DNA of 64,000 nucleotides, taken from positions 310,001-374,000 of the forward strand of contig CAWJPD010000001.1 in assembly GCA_963844635.1 (NCBI GenBank). Reading direction: 5' to 3'. Numbering within the stretch: position 1 is the stretch's first letter; every line of letters begins with the position of its first letter. Below, piece by piece: positions 36,721-45,242 of the stretch. The notes beneath the pieces are model-generated. The model saw only the letters and a program-made list of their open reading frames with translations, did no database searches and was not told the DNA's origin. This DNA is from JAJPKK01 sp963844635 (GTDB taxonomy: Bacteria; Pseudomonadota; Alphaproteobacteria; Rhizobiales; Xanthobacteraceae). Made by a program: the position numbers and the translations under genes.

Positions 36721-36822
36721 GGGTACCCGCGAAAATAACTGAACCGTTGTCTTGGCGGTTCGCCGCATCAGGCTTCTTTTCCTGCTGCGCATCCTACCAG
36801 TCATTTTCGCGGGCGCCCTTAC
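36720..36822. repeat. Family B palindromic repeat (copy 5)
   Basis: GGGTACCCGCGAAAATAACT at the left and the complement TCATTTTCGCGGGCGCCCTTA at the right. It shares a boundary with family A copy 7. Confidence 0.85.
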
Positions 36823-37131
36823 CCGGTTATCTGTATCACAACGCGACAGAAGCCAAGGGGAAGAGGCCGCGTTTCGCGCGTTGCGGAACGAGTCTCGAAC
36901 AAAGCACGCTCGAATCGCTGACTCGAGATCTATCGAGATTCGTTCTCACCAGATGTGGCCGTTCCCAAGCAGTTGGAACCTACATGGTGGGTTTGGGACG
37001 AAAAAGGAGATCAAAACGGCATCGCTGGGGCGTTTAGCGCGGCGATCGATTCGCGCTGACTCAAAAGGCGCCTTGTCAAGCAAATGAATCGCCCGGAGAC
37101 TTCGGAAAAGTTGTGGAAAACTGCGCGCGTC
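36823..37131. other. Intergenic stretch between two family B repeats
   Basis: About 310 bases. Short frames without motifs on both strands. I see no supported gene or RNA. Confidence 0.35.
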
Positions 37132-37235
37132 AGGGTATCCGCGAAAAGAACTGACGCATTCGTACGGCAGTTCGCTGCATCGGGCTGCTAATTTCTTCTG
37201 GCTATCGGAACCTTTATTTTTCGCGGGTGCCCTTA
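37132..37235. repeat. Family B palindromic repeat (copy 6)
   Basis: AGGGTATCCGCGAAAAGAACTG at the left and a complement ending TTTTTCGCGGGTGCCCTTA at the right. It is followed directly by family A copy 8. Confidence 0.8.
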
Positions 37236-37322
37236 AAGAGGGACGCGCTCAGCTTTTATCTCTTTAATTTTGCGCATGATCTTTGTCCGAAAAGTCTGCA
37301 ACTTTTCGGGATCGTGCGCTCA
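37236..37322. repeat. Family A repeat, partial (copy 8), supplies DUF3108 stop codon
   Basis: A shortened first hairpin, then GCGCATGATC...CCGAAAAGTCTGCAACTTTTCGG and GATCGTGCGCTCA. The terminal TCA is the complement of the TGA stop of the DUF3108 gene. Confidence 0.75.
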
Positions 37323-38174
37323 GCGCGCGGCGGCCGTTGTCGCCCGCGGCGTCGGCGTGGTCACGAACGAGGTCGCAACCAATACGCCCGTCCCCAAAGG
37401 TGTCTGCAACGAAATTCGATAGGGCACCACGACCCTGGTCCCCGCGACAGGCGCCAGCCAAATCTCCATCTCGCGCTGCGCCATCAGATATTTGACTACA
37501 TATCGTTCCGGCACATAGCCGGCGACGGGAATGAACTGCACGCCGCAGACCACCACCGCTCCAAAATACCCATGTTCGGATTGCACATGTTCGAAGCGCT
37601 TGAAGCTCAAGTGCAGGTCGAACCGCATTCGGCCGTCAAAGATCGGCAGGGTGCGCCGGCAGGCCTCCGGCGACACCGGGTCGTCCTTTCCAGCGACACG
37701 GACCAAGGCGGCACTCATCGGATCGACGACGCCCCGGCGGTTCGCCTCGGTGACGGGGACGCGGTCCGGATTGGGCTGGACGGGAGGCTCGACGAAAAGC
37801 TCCTTGACGGTCCCATTGCTGAGCACCATCCGCAACTCGTCGATGCGCTTGTCGTGGCTGATGCTCGACGCGAACACGGTCGGGAACAGGCTGTCGCCGC
37901 GGACGATACCGCGCGCGGCGCCGCTCCCCTGCCCATTGGTGAAGATGGTGAGCAGTCCAGTCGTCACGCCGGAAGCGGCGGCGGTGAACTGATCATCGCC
38001 GATGTCGATTGCCCATGAGCCGCGGCCGATCGGCACGCCTCCCAGAGTGACGATGTAGCGGGCGTCAAGCTTTCCCTGCGCTACCGCGGCACCGCTGGGG
38101 AGGCAAAGGGCAAAGAGGGCCACCACGGCAGTGAAAAGTCGACCGCAGCGTCGGTTGAGGCCTAAACGTACCAT
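37320..38174 (-). CDS. Secreted DUF3108 protein
   Basis: About 284 residues from ATG 38174; an upstream ATG at 38201 is less signal-like. Signal peptide (LFTAVVALFALCLPSGAAVA), then a beta-rich mature protein that begins LDARYIVTLGGVPIGRGSW, the DUF3108 pattern. One conserved-looking stretch is RRTLPIFDGRMRFDLHLSF. The end (VPYRISLQTPLGTGVLVATSF) is followed by a short Thr/Ala-rich tail. DUF3108 proteins are periplasmic and of unknown function, found widely in the Hyphomicrobiales, often near rpmB as here. The stop lies within a family A repeat. Confidence 0.75.
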   Translation of the reverse strand: MVRLGLNRRCGRLFTAVVALFALCLPSGAAVAQGKLDARYIVTLGGVPIGRGSWAIDIGDDQFTAAASGVTTGLLTIFTNGQGSGAARGIVRGDSLFPTVFASSISHDKRIDELRMVLSNGTVKELFVEPPVQPNPDRVPVTEANRRGVVDPMSAALVRVAGKDDPVSPEACRRTLPIFDGRMRFDLHLSFKRFEHVQSEHGYFGAVVVCGVQFIPVAGYVPERYVVKYLMAQREMEIWLAPVAGTRVVVPYRISLQTPLGTGVLVATSFVTTPTPRATTAAAR

Positions 38175-38427
38175 GGCGTGACGAGAAGGCTCCGTTTGCA
38201 CCAGCGCAATGCGTAGGGCGAGTTTTTCACCATTGATTAAGTCTATTGTGTGATCCCGCTGTGCTCATTTCCGGTAAGGTTCGGTTAACGTTAGCAAACA
38301 CGTGGCTTGCCCGTCGGTTTCGTCTGGCGCGAGTCGGCCGCGGAATGGAGCGAAGGTCAGGGGGCGCTCAGGCCAACTTACCCCGACACAATCTCGACGC
38401 GGTCAGACACTTAGCGCGGACCCAAAC

Positions 38428-38456
38428 TTGACGCTCCAGGCTGGGATCACTATAGG
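38428..38456 (+). promoter_or_regulatory. Sigma-70-type promoter of rpmB
   Basis: TTGACG at 38428-38433, a 17-base spacer, and TATAGG at 38451-38456. Transcription would start near 38463, giving a leader of about 60 bases to the rpmB start at 38525. Confidence 0.6.
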
Positions 38457-38524
38457 TCCGCAACCTCGGGGAGGGATAGCAGCGCATAATCGCGCGCATC
38501 TGTTCGAGTGGGTCGAGGAAAGCA

Positions 38525-38815
38525 ATGTCGCGGCGCTGTGAATTGACGGGCAAGTCGCCCCAGGTCGGCCACAAGGTCAGCCACTCCAATATCAAGACCA
38601 AGCGGCGATTCCTGCCCAATCTGGTCAACGTGACAATGATGTCGGACGCGCTTGGGCGTTCAGTCAGACTGCGCATTTCCGCAAATGCGCTGAAAAGCGT
38701 CGACCATCGCGGCGGCCTCGATGCTTTCCTCGTGAAAGCGCGAGAGGGCGAACTGTCACCGCGCGCGCTCGACCTTAAGCGCCAGATCGCAAAAAAGCTC
38801 GCCAGCCCGGGCTGA
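38525..38815 (+). CDS. rpmB: 50S ribosomal protein L28
   Basis: 96 residues, the usual alphaproteobacterial L28 length. MSRRCELTGKSPQVGHKVSH at the start and KTKRRFLPNLVNV are diagnostic. The C-terminal half (ALKSVDHRGGLDAFL) matches the family. A large-subunit protein near the base of the L1 stalk. It is transcribed alone from a good promoter about 70 bases upstream; the next feature downstream is tRNA-Asp on the opposite strand. Confidence 0.95.
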   Translation: MSRRCELTGKSPQVGHKVSHSNIKTKRRFLPNLVNVTMMSDALGRSVRLRISANALKSVDHRGGLDAFLVKAREGELSPRALDLKRQIAKKLASPG

Positions 38816-39078
38816 AGCCGGAACGCTCACCCGCCGCGTCGCCGATCGCGCATGCAGGAGGCCATCCTGAGCGATCGACCTTTGCTTTTCGCTCTGCGGC
38901 TGAACTTGCCGGGACGCGACGCCGGTCGCTTGGGCGTCGCAGGCTGAGTGCGTGGCGAGATGTGAAACAACCCGGCGACAACGACGTGCTTCGCGGAGTT
39001 CGAAACCCTCCCCATCGAAATACCGATTCGGAGTCATCGGATTGGCGCAATAGAAGAGCTAAGTTATTGAATTTGCTA

Positions 39079-39154
39079 TGGCGGGAGCGACGGGCTCGAA
39101 CCCGCGACCTCTAGCGTGACAGGCTAGCGCTCTAACCAACTGAGCTACGCCCCC
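39079..39154 (-). tRNA. tRNA-Asp (GTC), T-loop one base short
   Basis: A cloverleaf is readable on the minus strand: acceptor GGGGGCG pairing with CGCTCCC (one G-T), D-arm, anticodon stem CTAGC/GCTAG with loop CTGTCAC (anticodon GTC), T-stem GCGGG/CCCGT, discriminator G and encoded CCA. The T-loop reads TTCGAG, six bases instead of seven, so the gene is 76 rather than 77 bases. This is either a single-base sequence deletion or a defective tRNA. Confidence 0.88.
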
Positions 39155-39190
39155 GCAAAACCACGCGCGGTGCGCCGGTCCGGGTCCGGT

Positions 39191-39220
39191 CAAATACGAC
39201 CGGGTTGGTTTTTTTGTCAA
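39191..39220 (-). promoter_or_regulatory. Promoter of tRNA-Asp
   Basis: On the minus strand, TTGACA (complement of 39215-39220), an 18-base spacer, and TATTTG (complement of 39191-39196), about 37 bases before the tRNA. The -35 box is a perfect consensus. Confidence 0.6.
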
Positions 39221-39326
39221 GCCGCAGAGCCGCGAACGTACTGCCAACGCCGACATGGCGCCGCGTCGCAGGCAAGGTGCATGGATTCCGCTTGGGATTA
39301 GACATCTGCCGTGCCATCAGCCAGCG

Positions 39327-40956
39327 ATGACCGAGAGGCGCTCGATCGTTGCCCTTGTCGTCGCAGCCGCGCTGATCGCGACTGCCTGGTGGCAGCTTGG
39401 TCGCGCCCGGCAGGTGGCCGCCGCCGATCCCGAGCGCATCCAGTGCGTGTCCTATGCCCCGTTCGCGGCCGATCAATCGCCGCTCGATGACAATGTCCGC
39501 GTCGAGGCGCGGCAGATCGAAGATGATTTGGCGAAACTGTCCCGTCTGACGGATTGCGTGCGCACCTATTCGATCGAAAACGGCCTCGACCAGGTGCCGC
39601 GCGCTTGCGGCCAAGGTCGGCCTGAAGGTCATCCAGGGCATCTGGCTCGGCAGCGACCGCATGAAGAACCTGGCGCAGATTCGACCGTGATCGCGCCTGA
39701 CCAAGCAATATCCTGACGTCATCACCGCGATCGTCGTCGGCAACGAGGTGCTGCTGCGCGGCGAGATGACTGCCGCCGACCTCGCCGCCATCATCCGCTC
39801 GGTAAAGTCGCGAGGTCACGCGTTCCCGTCACCTACGCCGATGTCTGGGAATACTGGCTGCGCAATCGCGAAGTCTATGACGCGGTCGATTTCGTCACCA
39901 TCCACATCCTGCCCTATTGGGAGGATTTCCCGATCCGGCCGAAATACGCCGCCGCCCATGTCGATGCGATCCGCAAGCAGGTCGCGGTGGCGTTTCCCGG
40001 CAAGGAAATCCTGATCGGCGAGACCGGCTGGCCGAGCGAGGGGCGGATGCGCGCAGGGCGCGCTGCCGTCGCGCACCAACCAGGCGCGGGTGGTCTCCGA
40101 AATCCTGACGCTGGCCAAGCAGGAGAATTTTCGCGTCAATCTGATCGAAGCCTATGACCAGCCCTGGAAGCGCCAGCTCGAGGGCACCGTCGGCGGCTAT
40201 TGGGGACTTTTGAGCCGCACGGGGCGGGAGCCGAAATTCGCCTGGGGTGACCCGGTCTCGGATCACCCATGGTGGGTTTGGCAGCTGTTGCGGGCGTTTC
40301 GGCGGCGTTCGCGGTCTTTGCCGGTGCGTTCGCACTTCCGTCGCAGGCCGCGAAAGTCTTCCGTCACGCGATACTGAACGAGCCACGCAAAGCGCGGCTG
40401 GTCGGTGTCGCCGTGAGTGCCGTCGCAGCCGGCATTTGTGCACCCTGGGCGGTGGAGAACATGGCGATTGAAAGCCTCGGTCCGGGGGGCTGGCTGCGCG
40501 GGGCGGCGCTCGTCGTCCTCGCATTGACGGCGCCGGTAGCCGCTGCGGCTGCGGCCGCTGCCGGCATTGCCGTGCCGTCATTTGCGCGAAGCTTGAGTGC
40601 GGGCCGATGCCAGGCCGCGCTACGTCGTTGCATGGACCAGTCGGCTCGCCATCGTCGCGACGACCGTGCTCGCGCTGCAAGCCGCGCTGGCACTCGTATT
40701 CGATCCGCGCTACCGCGATTTCCCCTTTGCCGCGCTCACGGCGGCGATCGTCCCGCTTGCCGTCGCTGTCACGATGTCCGGTGGCAAGGGTCGGCGTGGG
40801 CTGGCGGAAACCGTTGCTGCTGCGACTCTCGCCGCCGCCGCGGTGTATATCGCGCTCAATGAGAGCTTTGCGAACTGGCAGGCGCTGTGGTTCGCGGCAT
40901 TGCTGATGCTTCTTGCCGTCACTCTGTTGGGGCTGCGGGACGTGCAAGGCACATGA
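39327..40956 (+). pseudogene. GH17-type beta-glucan synthase/exo-glucanase, multiply frameshifted
   Basis: Pieces of one protein occur in order but in changing frames. From ATG 39327 there is a membrane anchor (SIVALVVAAALIATAWW) and IQCVSYAPFAADQSPL. Next come GLKVIQGIWLGSDRMKNLAQ, then PDVITAIVVGNEVLLRGEMT, then VTYADVWEYWLRNREVYDAV and ILIGETGWPSEGRM (the GH17 catalytic Glu motifs). FRVNLIEAYDQPWKRQLEG follows, and finally a membrane region (VAAVAGVSAAFAVFAGAFAL, then TVLALQAALALVFDPRYRDF). I count at least six frame changes and one in-frame TGA at 39688. Each fragment is well conserved, so decay is recent or the sequence is poor here. Relatives make or trim cyclic/linear beta-glucans in the rhizobial envelope. 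Confidence 0.75.
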
Positions 40957-41376
40957 CCAGCAACGCGGCGGCGAGGCCCGAGAGGGCACCGTTGTGCAGC
41001 ACGAGGCCGAACCCGCTCCCGGCAAGCGCAATCAGGAAAAGCGGCAGTGACGGTCGGATCAAGGCGAGCACGGCCGCGCCAAGTGCGCAACGGCGCCGAA
41101 CACCTCATGCTCGAACAGGCCGATCGTTACCTTGCGCGTCAGGCACAGCCATGTATTGAGGCCGCTGTCGCAGGCAAGACCCACGGTCGACTGCTCGATG
41201 ACGAGATAGCGCAAGTAGATCGCATAGCCGAGCGATCCCATCCCGATCGCAACGACCCAGTTGAGAGCGCCGGGGGAAGGCATAAAGATTTTCGTGCGAG
41301 ACTCCGAAACATGCGCGCCAGGGACCGCCTCGGAGGGCCGCGAGCCACCGTCCAGACTATCGCGCGGAAGGGACAT
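40919..41376 (-). CDS. Small polytopic membrane protein, frameshifted
   Basis: From ATG 41376 the frame encodes a short soluble start, then a first span (LNWVVAIGMGSLGYAIYLRY) and a loop with two cysteines (GLACDSGLNTWLCLTRK). It fails near 41085. In another frame it continues through LGAAVLALIRPSLPLFLIAL, GSGFGLVLHNGALSGLAAAL and LVMCLARPAAP to a TGA at 40919. Repaired, this gives about 150 residues with four spans. No family name is offered. It overlaps the 3' end of the GH17 gene on the other strand by about 38 bases. Confidence 0.55.
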
Positions 41377-41469
41377 GAGTATCCGGCAGCAGTTGCGCGC
41401 TTTCGGAGGCTGCTGAGCGTCGGTCCGAGGCGCTGTCCCGCGATGTTGCAAGCCATGATCGCTCCAACG

Positions 41470-42193
41470 TCAGGGCGTCAGGCCAAGGCCCTTGCGAACC
41501 TCCGTTCTGACGGCCTGGAAATCGGCCCTGAACTCCGGCTTCTGCATCATCAACGCGACCATCAGCGTCGCGCCGATATGGGCGGTTTCCCAATCGGAGG
41601 CATAGGCGACGCCGCTCGCGATGCGCTGTTCTCCATACTCCCAGCCGCGGGCATGGAGTTCATTCGTCTTCTCCGGCACCATCATGGATAGAAGCAGCGC
41701 GACCTCGGCGCCGAATGTCGAATGTCCGCTCGGGTAGGTTGGTCCCTTGCGAGGCTCGCGCGATGTTTTCGGGCGTCTGGACTTCCTTGTTGGCCTGGAA
41801 CGGCCGCAATCGCTTGTACTTTTGCTTGATGTCGCGCACGCCGACACCGGAATCGTCGCGCACCTTGTCGAAGAAAGCTCCGGCGAGAGGAAAGCTTTCT
41901 TTGTTGAACGCCGGACCGAAAACGTCGCCGGCGACGCGATACACCGTCTGCTCGACATCGGCCTGAATCTTTTCCATTCGCGCTGGGGTGAGATTCTTCT
42001 GCCGGTCCACGACGCCCTGCATGTCGCGCTTGTCAAGCGCCGAGCCGTCGGCCGGCGGCGGCGGCAACAGATTTCCAAAATCCGCATCGCTCGCATTGAG
42101 ATAAGGCTTTTCCGACAACGCCCAGGCGGGGCCGGAAACGAGCGATGCCAAAATGATGGCGAACAACGCTAATCTGCGCACAATGCCCTCCAT
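41470..42193 (-). CDS. Class A non-specific acid phosphatase (PAP2 superfamily), one frameshift
   Basis: A periplasmic vanadium-haloperoxidase-like phosphatase of about 240 residues. ATG 42193 opens a signal peptide (LALFAIILASLVSGPAWA). The phosphatase signature KxxxxxxRP appears as KQKYKRLRPF. The second and third blocks, YPSGHSTFGAEVALLL and SDWETAHIGATL, lie in another frame after a break near 41745; loss of two bases or gain of one near GCGCGAGCC explains it. The conserved His residues of the PSGH and SxxxxAH motifs are intact. The substrate range is broad in the family. Convergent with nothing, it stands between the membrane protein and the Inh-type gene. Confidence 0.8.
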
Positions 42194-42460
42194 GACGCGC
42201 GACGGAACGAGGCCGCAACTGCCGGTCGCAGAACGCGTCTACGCAAAGGATAGCAGGGGTGTCGGTGCGACGAAAGCACACCCTTTTTCAGTGGAAAGAG
42301 GAGCGCAATGTCGGGTTATCGCCGGTGGCGCGACCGTGTTGCACTTAGGACGGCATTGCGCAGCTTTTGGGGGAAGACGGGTGCCGCAATCGTATTTCTG
42401 TTTGGAGCAAGGCTTGCCGTTGGGTATAACGCGACGTGATGGAGTTGGGGGAGCACGATC

Positions 42461-43165
42461 ATGGGTTTCCGTCCGGCCTTGCTTGCGTTCCTTGCTGCCG
42501 CGGTGACTTCGCAAGCTGTTGCTCAGCAGTCTCCTTCGACGAACGAAGCTTTCAAGGCGATCCTTGGCAAATGGCAGCTTTCGAATGCGGAGAATGACCG
42601 CAGCTGCGCGGTGACATTCAGACCCGACCCGAGCGGCAACGTGTTCAAGCTGGAGATCGACAAGACCTGCCTACCCAACATGCCGGAATTGAAGGACGTT
42701 GTGGCCTGGACGATTGGTGGCCTGGACATTGTCCGCCTGCTTGATGGCCGGGGCCAGTCGGTGCTTGAATTCACCGAAGTGGAAAGCGGGATCTACGAAG
42801 CGCAGCGCGCTGGTGAAGGCGTCTTCATTATGCAGACCGCCGCGGCGGCCGCGAGCGAGACCGGTCTCTCGGTCGATGAGATGGCTGGCGACTGGGGCGT
42901 GGTGCGCGGTTCTGGCAAAACGGTCTGTACCATCACATTGACCAACAATTCCGCCGGGCAGGACAATTTCGGGCTGAAGCTCAAGCCCGGCTGCGACGCC
43001 CTGGTGGCCAGGTTCGGGCCGGCAAGCTGGTACATGGATCGCGGCGAACTGGTGCTCAAGTCCAAGGGCGGACAATTTTGGCGATTTGAAGAGAACGACC
43101 CCGCCAACTGGTCGCGCGTTCCAGAAGGACGAGAGCCCATAAATCTGGTGCGGCAGGGTCACTGA
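42461..43165 (+). CDS. Secreted AprI/Inh-type metalloprotease inhibitor-like protein
   Basis: 234 residues. Signal peptide (RPALLAFLAAAVTSQAVA-QQ), then two copies of a small beta-barrel domain. The first starts AILGKWQLSNAENDRSCAVTF (about 33 on) and the second MAGDWGVVRGSGKTVCTITL (about 140 on). Each has the G-x-W and C-x-V/I pattern of the Inh/Omp19 fold. Inh proteins plug the active site of serralysin-like proteases; Omp19 of Brucella is a related periplasmic/lipoprotein inhibitor. No protease gene is nearby, so the target is unknown. The tandem two-domain form is less common than single-domain forms. Confidence 0.75.
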   Translation: MGFRPALLAFLAAAVTSQAVAQQSPSTNEAFKAILGKWQLSNAENDRSCAVTFRPDPSGNVFKLEIDKTCLPNMPELKDVVAWTIGGLDIVRLLDGRGQSVLEFTEVESGIYEAQRAGEGVFIMQTAAAAASETGLSVDEMAGDWGVVRGSGKTVCTITLTNNSAGQDNFGLKLKPGCDALVARFGPASWYMDRGELVLKSKGGQFWRFEENDPANWSRVPEGREPINLVRQGH

Positions 43166-43225
43166 TCGACTTTCGCGGTATTGGTACCCGACGACCGCGC
43201 AACGTGTAGGCTTGAAGTCAAGCTG

Positions 43226-43285
43226 CGGCAATTCCTGCAGCGGCAATTCCTGCAGCGGCAATTCTTGCAGCGGCAATTCTTGCAA
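43226..43285. repeat. Four tandem copies of a 15-bp unit
   Basis: CGGCAATTCCTGCAG twice, then CGGCAATTCTTGCAG and CGGCAATTCTTGCAA. It lies just downstream of the Inh-type gene. The period is a multiple of three but no supported gene reads through it. Confidence 0.85.
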
Positions 43286-43745
43286 ATCGTCTCGTTGCGA
43301 CGAGCTTCACGCTCAGCCCAATTGAATAGCCTCAATCCTTGATCGCCGTGGCAGTCCGCTGCCAATGCGCTCCGGCGGATTGCGTGTGGTGGATGCAGAT
43401 CGTCGCGCCACGATGGGAGCCGTAGCTGTCACAGGAACGAGCGGAAGCAACCGAGGGAGATATCACAGCGGATGCGATCAGCTTGAAATCGGCTACCTCT
43501 TGGTTCCCTGTGATTTTCAACATGATCTTTATTCGAAAAGTCTGCAATTTTTCGGGATCGCGCGCGGAAAAACCCCCGATCGTCACGGCGAATTATCGCA
43601 CGACTTGTCGAATACCCCTCAGCCCAATGGAACTTTTGCACGGGGCGCGGGTTTGCGGAAGCATCGCGCGACAAGCCCGGCACATGACACGTGCGGCAAT
43701 CCATCCCGACCTGCCGCAGACCGGTTAATAAGATGGTCTGTTGCA
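43286..43745. other. Leader region of the KaiC-like operon, with a partial family A hairpin
   Basis: About 460 bases. The plus-strand frame of the KaiC gene is open through most of it, but the sequence is not protein-like. At 43515-43566 there is only the end hairpin of a family A repeat (CGAAAAGTCTGCAATTTTTCGG flank). No promoter can be placed confidently. Confidence 0.4.
43515..43566. repeat. Family A repeat, end hairpin only (copy 9)
   Basis: AACATGATCTTTATTCGAAA followed by GTCTGCAATTTTTCGGGATCG. Only the ATGATC...GATC hairpin portion of the family A unit remains. Confidence 0.6.
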
Positions 43746-45242
43746 ATGAATCTCGTTCCAAAATACCTGCCGCGAGCCTCGACCGGAGTTGCCGGTCTTG
43801 ATGACATATTGGGCGGCGGATTGGCCCGCAATCGCCTGCACCTTTTGGAGGGCAGCCCCGGCACCGGGAAGACGACCATCGCATTGCAATTTCTTGTTGC
43901 CGGCGCGGAGGCTGGCGAGCTCGGCATGTACATTAGCCTCGCCGAGACCGAAAATGAACTGCGAGAAGGGGCGCGCTCGCATGGATGGGTCATTCCGCCG
44001 GCTATCGAGATTTTCGAACTGATCCCGCCGGAAAGCGTGCTCGATCCTGATCAGCATCAAAGCTTGCTGTATTCCTCCGATCTTGAGCTTGGCGAAACGG
44101 CGAAGCGGATCATGGAGGCAATCGAAAGGCTGAAGCCCAAACGCGTCGTCATCGACAGTCTCTCGGAGATTCGCCTGCTGGCGCAGAGTTCGCTGCGCTA
44201 TCGCCGGCAGATCCTCGCGCTCAAGCATTATTTCGCCCAGAACGATTCAACCGTCGTCCTGCTTGACGACTTGACATCGGACAGCACCGACCGCGCGGTC
44301 CACAGCATCGGGCATAGCGTCATTCACCTCGACCAACTTTCGCCGATTTACGGCGGCGAGCGGCGCCGCCTGCAGGTCGTCAAATGCCGGGGCCAGAGCT
44401 TTCGCGGCGGATACCACGATTTTGTCATCCAGCCCGGCGGGGTTGAGGTTTTTCCCCGTCTCGTGGCTGCACAGCATCGGCACGAATTCAGCGGCAAGGT
44501 CGTTCACAGTGGGATCCGGGAGCTCGATCAGCTGGTCGGCGGCGGAATCGCTGCCGGATCGAGCACGCTCATTCTAGGTCCGGCAGGCACCGGCAAGTCG
44601 CTTCTTACCCTGCATTACACCGCGACCGCCATTTCGCGCGGCGAGCGGGCGGCGATGTTCGTCTTCGACGAAGAACTGGGTCTCCTGATCGCCCGCGCTA
44701 AAGCGCTGGGAATTGATCTCGACGCCATGCGTCACGCTGGAAAACTGTTCATCGAGCAGATGGACGCGGCGGAGCTGTCGCCAGGCGAGTTTTCACACCG
44801 GGTTCGCACCTGCGTCGATCGGGAGCAAATCCGCACCGTCGTGGTCGATAGCCTCAACGGCTACCAGGCATCGATGCCAGAGGAGCAATACCTCGTCCTG
44901 CATTTGCACGAGCTGCTGCTGTATCTCAATCGACAGGGCGCAGCCACGTTCCTGACGGTGGCGCAGCACGGATTGATCGGAGAGATGCGCCAGCCTGTCG
45001 ACATCACCTATCTCGCCGACACTGTTGTCCTGCTGCGCTATTTCGAAGCCTTCGGCCACGTGCGGCGCGCAATCTCGGTCTTGAAGGTGAGAGCGGGGCC
45101 GCACGAAGATACAATTCGCGAATTCCGTATCGATCACGGCGGCATCGCATTGGGGCCTGCGCTGGAGGAGTTCCAAGGGGTGTTGCGCGGCGTCCCGACT
45201 TATGTCGGGACCGGCGAACCGCTGATGCGAGGCGAAAAGTGA
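43746..45242 (+). CDS. KaiC-like double RecA-fold ATPase
   Basis: 498 residues from ATG 43746 (MNLVPKYLPRASTGVAGLDD); the frame is open upstream but not protein-like. Two RecA/KaiC domains follow in tandem. The first has GLDDILGGGLARNRLHLLEG and Walker A GSPGTGKTT at about 37-45; the second has ELDQLVGGGIAAGSSTLILG and GPAGTGKSLL at about 278-287. There is no KaiA/KaiB gene, so this is one of the KaiC-like ATPases found outside cyanobacteria, often paired with histidine kinases. The stop overlaps the next gene's GTG start (GTGA), so the two are translationally coupled and probably work together in signalling. Confidence 0.88.
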   Translation: MNLVPKYLPRASTGVAGLDDILGGGLARNRLHLLEGSPGTGKTTIALQFLVAGAEAGELGMYISLAETENELREGARSHGWVIPPAIEIFELIPPESVLDPDQHQSLLYSSDLELGETAKRIMEAIERLKPKRVVIDSLSEIRLLAQSSLRYRRQILALKHYFAQNDSTVVLLDDLTSDSTDRAVHSIGHSVIHLDQLSPIYGGERRRLQVVKCRGQSFRGGYHDFVIQPGGVEVFPRLVAAQHRHEFSGKVVHSGIRELDQLVGGGIAAGSSTLILGPAGTGKSLLTLHYTATAISRGERAAMFVFDEELGLLIARAKALGIDLDAMRHAGKLFIEQMDAAELSPGEFSHRVRTCVDREQIRTVVVDSLNGYQASMPEEQYLVLHLHELLLYLNRQGAATFLTVAQHGLIGEMRQPVDITYLADTVVLLRYFEAFGHVRRAISVLKVRAGPHEDTIREFRIDHGGIALGPALEEFQGVLRGVPTYVGTGEPLMRGEK

